From positions 215,900 through 279,899 of the forward strand of contig NZ_MSCC01000003.1 of NCBI RefSeq assembly GCF_002954455.1: a DNA stretch of 64,000 bases. The letters are read 5' to 3'. The stretch comes from Photobacterium aquimaris (GTDB lineage Bacteria; Pseudomonadota; Gammaproteobacteria; Enterobacterales; Vibrionaceae). The translations under genes and the position numbers were made by a program. Each line of letters opens with the position of its first letter. Position 1 is the stretch's first letter. Below the pieces are notes generated by a model that made no database searches, had not been told where the DNA came from, and saw only the letters and a program-made list of their open reading frames with translations. Shown piece by piece: positions 7,729-16,718 of the stretch.

Positions 7729-9006
7729 TTAATTATCTACTAAATAGTTGCTAATGCTCGCGATAGTTTTATTCACCGCACCTTGGTTTTCTATCACTAT
7801 TCTTTGGCCCTGCGCCCCCATCTGTTGTTGGCGTTTCGGGTCATTAAATAAGGCTATTAATTGTTGCGCTAATTGGCGCCTATTATGACAGATTTCAATC
7901 GCATCAGCGGCTAATAATTGCTGAGTGATATCCTCAAAATTATAATAACTAGGGCCGATAATGGCTGGCTTCGCCACCGCTGCTGGCTCTAATAGATTAT
8001 GTCCACCCACTTTTTCACCAACTAAACTTCCTCCCATAAAAGTCATATCAGCAGTGGCCAGCATGACTAACATTTCTCCCATCGTATCAGCAAGATATAA
8101 TTGAGTGTTCGTATTGATTGGCGTGGTGTCTGTACGACGATGGACTTGTAAACCGCGATCTAACGCAAGTTTAGCCACACTGTCAAACCGTTCAGGGTGA
8201 CGCGGCACAATTATCACCATCGCATTGGAGTACTGTTGTTGCACGGTTTGATATGCATCCAGTACTTGTTCATCTTCACCTTGATGTGTGCTAGCTGCGA
8301 CAAAAATAGGGCGCTCTATACCGAGTTGCTGGCGTAGTTGGTGTGCTTGTTCAAAAACGGTGTCAGCAATACTGATGTCATATTTGATTGAGCCCGTCAC
8401 CGTCAGCTGATGTTGTTGAGCGCCAATGGTAATAAATCGTTGGGCATCATCATTATGTAAACATAGAATTCTATCTATTTTATTGATTAATTGATGAGTA
8501 AAAAAACTAAACGATTGGTAGCGCTTGGCTGAGCGTTCCGATAAGCGTGCATTAACAATGATCGTGGGAATTTTTTGGTGGTGAACACAAGTTAAGGTAT
8601 TAAGCCATAATTCTTTTTCGACGATAAGAAATAATCTTGGCTTTATAACTTTTAAAAAACCACGCACACACCACCCAAAATCAATTGGCATATAACGATG
8701 TTCAACCAAATCACCTAATTTTGCTATTTGCTCAGCACCGGTGCTGGTGGTAGTGGTCACCACAATGGCTTGCTCAGGGTAGGCTTGTTTAAGTGCTTTG
8801 ATAACAGGCACGATCGCAATAGCCTCACCGACTGACGCTGCATGAATCCAAATTGGTTGTTCTGTTGTGAGCAAAGAGGGTGTGAAACCAAAATGCTCTT
8901 TCCAGCGCGCACCAAAAGCAGGTTTTCCGGGTTTGGTACGGTAAAGCCCCCATAATAATATGGGAGCGATCAGGGTTAACAATAAGGTATATAAAGTTCG
9001 AATCAT
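7729..9006 (-). CDS. waaA: Kdo transferase (3-deoxy-D-manno-octulosonic acid transferase)
   Basis: 425 residues, the family length (E. coli WaaA 425). An N-terminal hydrophobic anchor (LYTLLLTLIAPILLWGLY) holds it to the inner membrane. PIWIHAASVGEAIAIVPVI is the conserved acceptor-domain motif, and the C-terminal half has GGSLVGEKVGGHNLLEPAA, typical of Kdo transferases. It adds Kdo to the lipid A precursor. With kdkA present, it is expected to be the monofunctional type that adds one Kdo, but that is inference. Its ATG overlaps the waaF stop by 4 bases, so translation is coupled. Confidence 0.96.
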   Translation of the reverse strand: MIRTLYTLLLTLIAPILLWGLYRTKPGKPAFGARWKEHFGFTPSLLTTEQPIWIHAASVGEAIAIVPVIKALKQAYPEQAIVVTTTTSTGAEQIAKLGDLVEHRYMPIDFGWCVRGFLKVIKPRLFLIVEKELWLNTLTCVHHQKIPTIIVNARLSERSAKRYQSFSFFTHQLINKIDRILCLHNDDAQRFITIGAQQHQLTVTGSIKYDISIADTVFEQAHQLRQQLGIERPIFVAASTHQGEDEQVLDAYQTVQQQYSNAMVIIVPRHPERFDSVAKLALDRGLQVHRRTDTTPINTNTQLYLADTMGEMLVMLATADMTFMGGSLVGEKVGGHNLLEPAAVAKPAIIGPSYYNFEDITQQLLAADAIEICHNRRQLAQQLIALFNDPKRQQQMGAQGQRIVIENQGAVNKTIASISNYLVDN

Positions 9007-10037
9007 AATGTCTGTAAATTACTAATAGCGGTGATGACTTGTTGTGGTGAAATCTCAGTCATGCATTTATTGTGCTTCAAAGGACATTCACGTTTAAAGC
9101 ACGGTCGACATTCAATATCAGTATGTAAAATAGCTTTTTTATGGGTGAGTGGCGGAGTGTAATTTGGTGTAGTTGGTCCATAAAGAGCAACAACATTGCA
9201 TTGTACCGCTGCCGCAACATGCATTAAGCCCGAGTCATTACCGATAACTGTTGAGCATGATGCTAGTAGATCGATAACATCAGTGAGTGATGTTTTACCT
9301 GCTAAGTTATGACAATATTGTTGGGCATTATTAGATAAAGATTTTTCAATTTGGTCGGTTAATTTTTTTTCATTATCTGAGCCAAATAATAGAATATTAC
9401 AACCAGCCTCTATAAGCGTTTTAGCCACTGATGCATAATGATCAATTGGCCAGCATTTAGCCGAACCGTAAGCGGCTCCAGGACAAAGTGCAATTGAGGT
9501 GCGGTTTTGGTTAACGTTAAACTTTTCAAGCACCTGCTGTTGATTTTGAGTGTCAATAGTCAGAGCAGGGAAAGGCATATCAGTTAGGCAACCGGAACCT
9601 GTCATCGCAGAAGCTGGATGAGCCAAAGCAATATAACGTTCAATCATTAAATTAAATGATTTTTTGTTGTTACGTAAATCATTAAGTAGCCCGTAACGTA
9701 TTTCACCTTTCCAGCCGGTACGAGTTGGAATATTGGCAAAAAAGGGAATAAGCGCTGATTTGGCTGAATTAGGTAGAATATAAGCGTGATCATAGTTGTC
9801 ATCACGTAATACTTTACCTAATTGGTAGCGAGCAAAGAAGTTGAAGTCGCCATGGCCAAGAGGCATTTCAATGGTGTTATTTATTTCTGGCATACGTGCC
9901 AATACTGTTTTACACCAACCTGGCGCCATTACGTCAATGATACAATCAGGGTGTTGTCTTTTTAATTCAATATATAAGCACTGCGACATCACCATGTCGC
10001 CAATCCATGATGGACCAATGATTAAAATTTTAGTCAT
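9003..10037 (-). CDS. waaF: ADP-heptose:LPS heptosyltransferase II
   Basis: 344 residues. It begins MTKILIIGPSWIGDMVMSQC and continues with DVMAPGWCKTVLARMPEI, which aligns closely with E. coli WaaF. The C-terminal GT9 site (IGNDSGLMHVAAAVQCNVVA) is intact. It adds the second heptose to the inner core. It overlaps waaA by four bases in an ATGA-type arrangement. The upstream gene on the same strand is the small frame at 10089 and then the interrupted glycosyltransferase. Confidence 0.95.
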   Translation of the reverse strand: MTKILIIGPSWIGDMVMSQCLYIELKRQHPDCIIDVMAPGWCKTVLARMPEINNTIEMPLGHGDFNFFARYQLGKVLRDDNYDHAYILPNSAKSALIPFFANIPTRTGWKGEIRYGLLNDLRNNKKSFNLMIERYIALAHPASAMTGSGCLTDMPFPALTIDTQNQQQVLEKFNVNQNRTSIALCPGAAYGSAKCWPIDHYASVAKTLIEAGCNILLFGSDNEKKLTDQIEKSLSNNAQQYCHNLAGKTSLTDVIDLLASCSTVIGNDSGLMHVAAAVQCNVVALYGPTTPNYTPPLTHKKAILHTDIECRPCFKRECPLKHNKCMTEISPQQVITAISNLQTL

Positions 10038-10088
10038 AAATAATTTACCGAGTTAAGATTCTCTGGCCGAGTAATGGGTGTGAGTTAA

Positions 10089-10250
10089 TTACAGATTTAA
10101 AAAATCGAGATACTCTTGAGGCACACCACAAAAAATCACTTGCTGGCGATCTATTTGATGATAATGGATCTTTTTGCCTGCGTCGATTACAACAACGGTA
10201 GAAAAAGTGGCATTAAATAATAAATGATCCTGTAATAATGACAGGATCAT
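10089..10250 (-). CDS. Possible small protein of 53 residues between waaF and the split glycosyltransferase
   Basis: An ATG-started frame on the minus strand gives 53 residues with a plausible mix of hydrophobic and polar segments (ending VPQEYLDFLNL). I do not recognise it. The frame stays open a little upstream of the ATG into the end of the preceding gene. A weak GGTGA lies about 10 bases before the ATG. The start codon sits inside a perfect 10-bp hairpin (10224-10250), which would hinder initiation or may be the real functional element. It could be a gene remnant or chance. Confidence 0.35.
   Translation of the reverse strand: MILSLLQDHLLFNATFSTVVVIDAGKKIHYHQIDRQQVIFCGVPQEYLDFLNL
10224..10250. 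terminator. Hairpin downstream of the split glycosyltransferase
   Basis: ATGATCCTGT pairs perfectly with ACAGGATCAT across a 7-base loop. It lies 20 bases after the glycosyltransferase stop. The following bases on the minus strand are A/T-rich, but there is no clean T run, so it is a weak terminator candidate; it also overlaps the start of the possible 53-residue protein. Confidence 0.4.
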
Positions 10251-10270
10251 AATATATTTTTCACCATAAT

Positions 10271-11361
10271 TTATTGTTTTAATAAGCGTTCAAAAAATGC
10301 CAGATGTTGCTGTGCTGTATTTTCAACAGAAAGCGTCGTAGTTATATAGTGTTGGGCTTTTAAGCCCATGTTTTTAGCTTCTGTACTATGGCTATACAGG
10401 TAATTAATTTTATCGGCAATTGCGTGAGCGTTATTGGTTTCAACCACAAATCCAGAGATACCATCCTCTACGATTTCAGCGTTACCTCCAGTCATCGTAA
10501 CAATCGACGGTACTGCCATTGCCATCGCTTCGATAACTGTTTTTGGTAGACCTTCACCACTGACAGAAGGCTGAATTTGCACATTAGCTACTGCCATTAA
10601 CTCTGGTACATCAGTGCGGTAGCCAAGAAAGTGAATATTATTTGGATAAGGTGCTTGTTGGGCTAATTGTTGATTTACAGTGGTATCAATTCCGCGCCCA
10701 GCCAGTAATAAATGAATATTAGACTTTTTTACTAGATATTGCATTGCTTCTAATAGCACATGTACGCCTTTACTCGGACGTGCGTTAGCAACACAAATAA
10801 TTACGAAGTCATCAGCTGTAATATTTAAGAAACTTAGATCGGCTGCTTGAGTTTGGTACCAGGACAGATTATGGCCTTTGTGAATCGCAACAACATTATG
10901 TTGGTTTGACCACACCTGTTTAGCGACATCCTCTCGTACTTTATCTGCCACGCATGAAATACCATTCACGCGAGGATGAAGATGAGTTAAATATGCACTA
11001 GGGTCATGGCGATATAAACCGCCAACGGTTCCTCGGTAAGTAACAAGTTTTGTGGCAGGAAAACCGATACAAGCAAAGGCTGCATTTGGAATCGTTCGTG
11101 AATTGGTCGCATAAACGATATCGTATTGGTTCTGTTTAAGCTCATGGCGAAGAAGTTTAATGGTGTTGCAGCATATTTTTTTGTCGGGTATCCATCAATG
11201 ACTTTAATGCCTTGTTCGTGAAAACGGGCCACATAATCAGCATTACCTTGAGTCACAACCGTTACTTGATGGCCTTGTTGTGCCATTGCAATGATCATTT
11301 CAGCTTCAGGTCTAACGCTGTTCCATGCATCTATGTATGAACTGAATACCATTATTTTCAT
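10271..11361 (-). pseudogene. Family 4 glycosyltransferase split by a frameshift at an A7 run
   Basis: Two adjacent frames make one glycosyltransferase. The first begins at the ATG at 11361 (MKIMVFSSYIDAWNSVRPEA) and reads to VIDGYPTKK. At the coding-strand A7 run (11176-11182) the natural sequence continues one frame over as CCNTIKLLRHELKQ...DIVYATNS...GTVGGLYRHDPSAYL, joining smoothly to the long C-terminal half with VPSIVTMTGGNAEIVEDGIS, a GT4 sugar-nucleotide site. One extra A, or a -1 slip, restores about 363 residues. The zero-frame heptamer is exactly A_AAA_AAA, so ribosomal or transcriptional slippage could still make the full protein. Phase-variable gene, decayed gene and sequencing error are the alternatives. 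Confidence 0.85.
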
Positions 11362-11484
11362 TGTAGATCTCAATATTTAGCAAGAAGAAGTTAATAAGAG
11401 CTTGTAGGCATTTTTATAGGTTACAATACACGAAAACATTATGAAATATTGGTCTGAGTTTTTATAGTGTAGATTTAAGTAAAA

Positions 11485-11523
11485 GGTGGTTATTACAGAT
11501 AGTAAAACCACCATTATTTTTTG
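11485..11523 (+). terminator. Terminator-like hairpin in the leader of the family 25 glycosyltransferase
   Basis: GGTGGTT (11485-11491) pairs with AACCACC (11506-11512), followed by ATTATTTTTT on the plus strand. It ends about 35 bases before the next gene's start codon and lies in a divergent intergenic region, so it does not obviously close any upstream plus-strand gene. It could be a leader attenuator or simply a fortuitous hairpin. Confidence 0.4.
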
Positions 11524-11557
11524 CTATTGGTAAGTACAATGAATGATTTAAAAGGAT

Positions 11558-12277
11558 ATGATGAAAGTACTTCTTATTAGTCTCGCTTCTTCAACAACAA
11601 GAAGAGATAATGTAGAGGCTATACTCAAGAGACATAGAATTAGCTATGATATTATTGATGCTGTTGATGGACGGTTAGGAATCGATCCCTTATTGCAGCG
11701 TTATGATGAAACTGGTTTTATTCGTCATCGTGGCCGTAAAGCTTTGGCTGGAGAGCTGGGCTGTTACGCGAGTCATATTTTAGCTTGGCAACAAGTCATT
11801 AAGCTCGATCAACCAGTAGTTGTTCTTGAAGATGATTTTATTCTTCGAGATGATTTTTGTGCGTTAATTGAAGTGGCTAAATTATGGACGAATAAGCATC
11901 ATTTTATTCGACTTGAGCCATGGAAAACCAAGCTTTTTTATTCAGTTGCTGAGCAGAATGAGATCAAATTAGTTAAATTTTTAAAAGTACCCCAATGCAC
12001 TACTGGGTATTTTATTTCGCCACATTGTGCGCAGGCATTTTTAAATGCAAGCGAAAAAATGATTTTACCTGTGGATGTATTTATTCGTAATACATATTTG
12101 CATCGCCAAGCTATTTATGGACTTTATCCTGCTCCGGTTAGTCCTGGTGGCGATAAAAATTCGACGATTGGTTGCCGTAAACAAAAAGTCATGCAGCCAT
12201 TAGTGAGAATTAAAAAGTTAGTAACACGATTATATTCTAGTTTTTTATGTGCATTCGTTAATATGATTTCCCGCTAG
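11558..12277 (+). CDS. Family 25 glycosyltransferase (lipopolysaccharide biosynthesis)
   Basis: 239 residues. The GT25 pattern is clear: an N-terminal VLLISLASSTTRRDNVEAIL, then GELGCYASHILAWQ and the acidic LEDD motif at 90-93. GT25 enzymes (LgtB, LgtE, Lex2B, LpsA and relatives) add galactose or glucose to lipooligosaccharide cores. Two consecutive ATGs start the gene, preceded by AAAAGGA. It is first of three plus-strand glycosyltransferase genes and is divergent from the split family 4 gene. Donor and acceptor cannot be told from sequence. Confidence 0.9.
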   Translation: MMKVLLISLASSTTRRDNVEAILKRHRISYDIIDAVDGRLGIDPLLQRYDETGFIRHRGRKALAGELGCYASHILAWQQVIKLDQPVVVLEDDFILRDDFCALIEVAKLWTNKHHFIRLEPWKTKLFYSVAEQNEIKLVKFLKVPQCTTGYFISPHCAQAFLNASEKMILPVDVFIRNTYLHRQAIYGLYPAPVSPGGDKNSTIGCRKQKVMQPLVRIKKLVTRLYSSFLCAFVNMISR

Positions 12278-12355
12278 GCATTATGCTTTAGCTGATGTTT
12301 TTAAATGTAATTATTCATATTTTGTATTTATATATTTACGGTGGTTAAGCTTTAT

Positions 12356-13471
12356 ATGGATTGGGTGAAAAAAATAAAGGCGGGATGGCGTTTAATCCGT
12401 AATAAGGTGAAAGCATTAAAACTTAATCTTTATCGAAAAATATACGATAAGCGCGAACAGGAGATAGATTTTGAGCCATCGAAGATTAAATCAGTTCTAC
12501 TCCTACGCTGGGATAATAAGTTAGGTGACGCTATTATGTGTGGTAGTTTTATTAAATTACTGCGCCAATATCGCCCCGATATTCATATTACAGTCTTAAC
12601 GGGGACGACGACAAAACTATGGGTGGAGAAAGCTGCTCCTGCTGATGACTATATCATTTATACAAAAGCTAAAAGAAAGCAGATAATTACAGATAATAAG
12701 CGTAAATTTGATCTGTTTGTTGATCTTGGTACAAATTGTAGTCATAAAGATTTATGCCTTGCTTCTCAGTTTAAGGCCAAGCATTACCTTGGTTTTAATA
12801 AACAGCACTATCATTTATTTGATGTTGAAGTTGCACCACAATATGTCCATTTTAAAGAACGATATATTGCTGCTGCACAGCAACTTATATCTCAACCTAT
12901 TGATGAGCAATGCTCACTACCTATTCCTGAATTTAGTCAACAGAGAGTCGAATTACAGCAATTTATTAATCAAGCACAACAAAAATTTAGCCATGTAGTA
13001 GGGGTTAATTTATTTGGTTCAAGTAAATATCGTCGCTTTTCATTGGAGCATGCAAAAGCATTGATTTTTCAATGGCGAAAGCAGTTTCCTGATGATTTAT
13101 TAGTCATTATCCCGACACCGGGAGAGGATAAATTTATTTCGCGTTTAGTGACGGCTGTAAAGGATAATATGGTTATTTCACCTAATTTTCCGGCAAGTTT
13201 TGAAGTGTCATTGGCTATTATTGATATTGCTGATTTTACCTTTACTCCAGATACAGCAGTAGTGCACATGGCATCGGCACTCAATAAACCGGTGATTGGC
13301 ATTTATCGTTACAACATGCAAAATTATGAGGAATGGAAACCTGTAGGGAAGTACTCACAGCGGTTGCTTAATCGTAAACCTTTCAGTGAAAATGACAGTG
13401 TTCATGTGCATGAATTTGACTGGCAGGATTTAGTGTTTGCACGCGCAACTATTTTAAAGGCTTTGGCATGA
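12356..13471 (+). CDS. Family 9 glycosyltransferase (heptosyltransferase-like)
   Basis: About 371 residues from the ATG at 12356; an in-frame GTG at 12341 is possible but less likely. VLLLRWDNKLGDAIMCGSFI near the N-terminus and FTPDTAVVHMASALNKPVIG near the C-terminus are the two GT9 signatures. It is a further heptosyltransferase-type gene of the core region, perhaps an outer-core or third heptose transferase. Its stop overlaps the next gene's start by 4 bases (ATGA), showing a coupled operon. The coding sequence is AT-rich relative to the flanking housekeeping genes. Confidence 0.85.
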   Translation: MDWVKKIKAGWRLIRNKVKALKLNLYRKIYDKREQEIDFEPSKIKSVLLLRWDNKLGDAIMCGSFIKLLRQYRPDIHITVLTGTTTKLWVEKAAPADDYIIYTKAKRKQIITDNKRKFDLFVDLGTNCSHKDLCLASQFKAKHYLGFNKQHYHLFDVEVAPQYVHFKERYIAAAQQLISQPIDEQCSLPIPEFSQQRVELQQFINQAQQKFSHVVGVNLFGSSKYRRFSLEHAKALIFQWRKQFPDDLLVIIPTPGEDKFISRLVTAVKDNMVISPNFPASFEVSLAIIDIADFTFTPDTAVVHMASALNKPVIGIYRYNMQNYEEWKPVGKYSQRLLNRKPFSENDSVHVHEFDWQDLVFARATILKALA

Positions 13472-14547
13472 GAATTGGTTTCTTTTTACGAGATTTGAAA
13501 ATTGAAGGAGTGCAAGTTGTTACTCTTCGTCTAGCTGAAACATTAATGAATATGGGGCATCAGTGTGAGCTGATTACATTAAATGACGCTCAAGAGTTAG
13601 AGCTAACAGCAGGAATTTTACATCATTGCCTTGATATTAAAAAAAGAGTGAGCTTTAAAAAATCAAAGCAGTATGTTGATAATTTTTTATCTTGTATTGA
13701 GATGTTAGAAAATAATAACGATAAGTTTGATGCTATTTTCTCTGTTCATGGTGAAACCAATGATATCATCTCATACATAGATAATCCAAATCTGATCTAT
13801 TGCATTCATAATTCAGATGAATACTCATATAATAATAAGAATTGGTTTGATAAATTAAAATATAGAAAAAGGATGTCTAAAAAAATTAAAGCTAAACATG
13901 TTATTTGTGTCTCAAATGGCATTTGTGATTTTATTAAAGCCAAAACTAATAACAGTGCTTTATCTGTTTCTACGATTTATAACCCATTTGATATTGAAAA
14001 AATTAAGCAATTGTCACTAGAAGAGCCTGTATATAAATTACCTCAAGATTATATTTTATTCATAGGTAGATTAGAGAAACAAAAAAATATTCCGCTGTTA
14101 TTAGACAGTGTTAGTAAAATGACAACCAATATACCTTTAGTAATTATTGGTGAAGGTAGTTTAGAGGCTGAGCTAAAACAGCAAGCCATAAATTTAGGTA
14201 TTAACCATAAGGTGTTATTTTTCCCATTCTGCTTAAATCCTTATTCAATAATGTGTAAAGCAAGAGCATTGGTATTGACTTCTCATCATGAAGGTTTTGG
14301 TAATGTATTGGTTGAAGCATTGATCTGCCATACTCCAGTAATTAGTACTGATTGTCCGAGTGGGCCAAGTGAAATATTAACTGGTAACTTACATCATAAT
14401 TTAGTTAATAATGAAAAAGATTTGGTGATAAGGTTAAATGATATTATTTCTAGCCCTAAAGAAATAATAACAGCTTGTACTTATGAGCACTTCTCTGCAA
14501 AAGTGATCGCAGAGAAGTATATGAAGATAGTAAAAAATATCAATTAG
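13468..14547 (+). CDS. Family 4 glycosyltransferase
   Basis: 359 residues with a GT-B fold. The N-terminus (MRIGFFLRDLKIEGVQVVTL) is the acceptor domain. The donor domain has YILFIGRLEKQKNIPLLLD and the EX7E region HHEGFGNVLVEALICHTPVI, then STDCPSGPSEIL, as in GalNAc- and hexose-transferring GT4 enzymes. It probably extends the lipopolysaccharide outer core. It is translationally coupled to the GT9 gene before it. Its 3' end overlaps the convergent O-antigen ligase gene by 8 bases, and a 10-bp inverted repeat lies in its last codons. Strongly AT-rich. Confidence 0.9.
   Translation: MRIGFFLRDLKIEGVQVVTLRLAETLMNMGHQCELITLNDAQELELTAGILHHCLDIKKRVSFKKSKQYVDNFLSCIEMLENNNDKFDAIFSVHGETNDIISYIDNPNLIYCIHNSDEYSYNNKNWFDKLKYRKRMSKKIKAKHVICVSNGICDFIKAKTNNSALSVSTIYNPFDIEKIKQLSLEEPVYKLPQDYILFIGRLEKQKNIPLLLDSVSKMTTNIPLVIIGEGSLEAELKQQAINLGINHKVLFFPFCLNPYSIMCKARALVLTSHHEGFGNVLVEALICHTPVISTDCPSGPSEILTGNLHHNLVNNEKDLVIRLNDIISSPKEIITACTYEHFSAKVIAEKYMKIVKNIN
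14489..14518. repeat. 10-bp perfect inverted repeat at the convergent gene ends
   Basis: ACTTCTCTGC (14489-14498) and GCAGAGAAGT (14509-14518) are perfect reverse complements with a 10-base loop. The repeat is inside the last 20 codons of the family 4 glycosyltransferase, just before its overlap with the convergent ligase gene. It may serve as a transcription barrier, but there is no adjacent T run on either strand. Confidence 0.75.
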
Positions 14548-15730
14548 ATGTTTTTTGTTTGTTGAAACCATAAAATAGTGTAAATAAAGAAAAAAACATA
14601 ATAAACAATTGTTTATTAATTAGGGGGGGATCTGTTAAACCTGCAATCATTAATATAGACGTTATAGATATAAAACTTATATATGTGTAAGTTTTATCTT
14701 TTTTGAGTCTAAATAATGGGGTCAATAAGATTAAAAGTAAAAGAGCTAAACTTTGTAATCCCCACTTAGCAGCTACATCGATGTATTGGTTATGGAAATG
14801 ACTAAATTTTGAGTAATCATTACTATAGATCTCATGATTATTAACTAATTGTTGGACGTCATCTTTCATATTGTTACCAATTCCATGGAATGGTGACTCT
14901 TTAATTAAGATTAGTCCTGCTTTCCATAAATTTAAACGGATACCAATAGATGTATTTTCATGACCATTATCAAAGGTTGCAATTTCCGTTGCTGTTGCAT
15001 CATATAAGCGATCTTTTAATATGGGGAAGCTGCCACCAATAATTAAAAGTGAGCCTATTAAAATATAGCACCATATTTTTTTAGAACAGCCATTAATATA
15101 CGTATAATATATAACTATAGCTAAAAGTGTTGGTAATAGAGCAATCATGGCACCTCTAGTTTCTGATAACATAACTGCAGCAATACTAAAAATAACAGCG
15201 ACTAATGAAAGTGTTTTAAGGGCTTTATTTTTAATGAAAAGGAAGTTAATTAATGCTAATACTCCAATTACACAAATATATGTAGAATAAGGAATGGCAT
15301 TTATTGGCCAAAAATCACGTGGTATTTTTAGTATAAAAGTCATATGAATGACAAATAATAAAGCGCATACACTGCCGATAAATACAATTAATGATAGTAT
15401 GTTTTTTGATAGCAACCGATATGGCATAAATGTTGATAATACACAAATGATACTGATTGATCGAACATTAAGTGGGTTTACAATATTAAAAGCGTCAAAG
15501 AATACAGATAAAAATAAGAGGGAAAACATTACCCATAAATATTTATTTTTAATGTTTTCTTTTAAAAAATTACTGCGATATATAACTAAAGATATCATAG
15601 AAGATATTAATGTTAATACGACTAAAATTTTATCGCCATTTTCGAAATAAAATAATCCAGTAAAAATCCATAATATTGGTAGGATTATTAAAAAATTAGC
15701 GCATTTTTCAATGATATTAGCTTTTAGCAT
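14540..15730 (-). CDS. waaL: O-antigen ligase / polymerase family membrane protein (WaaL-like)
   Basis: About 396 residues, mostly hydrophobic with roughly ten to twelve membrane segments. It contains the Wzy_C/O-antigen ligase pattern: a periplasmic loop with several charged residues, FHGIGNNM, and then FSHFHNQYIDVAAKWG, where the histidine of HNQY corresponds to the conserved WaaL histidine. WaaL attaches O-antigen to lipid A-core on the periplasmic face; Wzy polymerases look similar, so ligase is preferred because of the core-gene context. I chose the ATG at 15730; starts at 15742 and 15745 are possible. The start overlaps the end of lpxM by 14 bases. Very AT-rich. Confidence 0.78.
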   Translation of the reverse strand: MLKANIIEKCANFLIILPILWIFTGLFYFENGDKILVVLTLISSMISLVIYRSNFLKENIKNKYLWVMFSLLFLSVFFDAFNIVNPLNVRSISIICVLSTFMPYRLLSKNILSLIVFIGSVCALLFVIHMTFILKIPRDFWPINAIPYSTYICVIGVLALINFLFIKNKALKTLSLVAVIFSIAAVMLSETRGAMIALLPTLLAIVIYYTYINGCSKKIWCYILIGSLLIIGGSFPILKDRLYDATATEIATFDNGHENTSIGIRLNLWKAGLILIKESPFHGIGNNMKDDVQQLVNNHEIYSNDYSKFSHFHNQYIDVAAKWGLQSLALLLLILLTPLFRLKKDKTYTYISFISITSILMIAGLTDPPLINKQLFIMFFSLFTLFYGFNKQKTSN

Positions 15731-16670
15731 AAGGGTTCTCATCATTATTTTGACGTGTCTTTAACAAGCGTAAAATCCACATATATTGCTCTGGGCGCTG
15801 ACTAACATATTGTTCAATACACTGATTCATCATTCGTGCATCTTGCTCTTCTGTTTCTGCAGGAAAGGGCAGAGCAGGATAAAAATCCAGTTCATACATA
15901 CCCGTTTCACTGTTGTACATAGCAAATAACGGTACAATTTTGGCGCGACTTAATTTTGATAGTCGACCTAAGCCTGCCATCGTCGCTTTAGTGGTGCCAA
16001 AGAAATCAACAAATACACTGTGTTCTGGGCCTAAATCTTCATCAGGCAGGTAATAACCTAAATAGCCTTCACGTACTGATTTAATAAACGGTTTAATACC
16101 GCCGCTGCGTTCATAAACACGGCCGCCATATTGCACTCGTTGACGGTGCATTAGCCAATCAGAGACTGGGTTTTTTTGTTTTTTTGCCATTGCTGATACA
16201 GGTAATCCACGCGAGGCAAGTAACACCGCTGGAATATCAATAGCCCACGTATGTGGCACTAATAAAATCACGCTTTGCTGCTGCTCAGTAAGGCTGGTAA
16301 GGTTTTCCATTCCACGAATAACCGTGTGCTGTTCAAGCCAAGCTTTATTGCGTAATGATAGTGATGCAAAACCTGTTAGAAAGCTGCCTGCTGTGATTAA
16401 ATTTTGTAATAAAATTGCTTCGCGCTCAGTCTCTGATTTTTCAGGAAAGCACATTTTGAGATTAACGCGAGCACGATGGTTAGCGCCGCTTTTAAGTTTG
16501 ATGGCTTGTTTGGCAAAAATAGTTGCTAGTGCCCGACGTGCGCCATGAGGTAATAAGCTTAATAGTGAAGCAATTATTACCGCGAGCCACGTACCCCAAT
16601 AACGAGGGTGGATAAAAGACCACTCAAATTGAGGGTTATAAGCTTGTTTGTCGTAATGGTTTTTAGTCAT
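15717..16670 (-). CDS. lpxM: Late lipid A acyltransferase LpxM (MsbB)
   Basis: 317 residues. Catalytic HX4D motif HTWAID followed by IPAVLLASRG, then GIKPFIKSVREGYLGYYLPD and EQYMWILRLLKTR, aligns closely with E. coli LpxM rather than LpxL. An N-terminal hydrophobic segment anchors it to the inner membrane. It adds the last secondary acyl chain to Kdo-lipid A. The gene is upstream of, and overlaps, the waaL-like gene on the same strand, tying lipid A completion to O-chain ligation in one transcript. Confidence 0.93.
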   Translation of the reverse strand: MTKNHYDKQAYNPQFEWSFIHPRYWGTWLAVIIASLLSLLPHGARRALATIFAKQAIKLKSGANHRARVNLKMCFPEKSETEREAILLQNLITAGSFLTGFASLSLRNKAWLEQHTVIRGMENLTSLTEQQQSVILLVPHTWAIDIPAVLLASRGLPVSAMAKKQKNPVSDWLMHRQRVQYGGRVYERSGGIKPFIKSVREGYLGYYLPDEDLGPEHSVFVDFFGTTKATMAGLGRLSKLSRAKIVPLFAMYNSETGMYELDFYPALPFPAETEEQDARMMNQCIEQYVSQRPEQYMWILRLLKTRQNNDENPYAKS

Positions 16671-16718
16671 ATCAATTACGTTTATCTCACGAAGTTATGG
16701 TGTGGGCGAATATGATGC

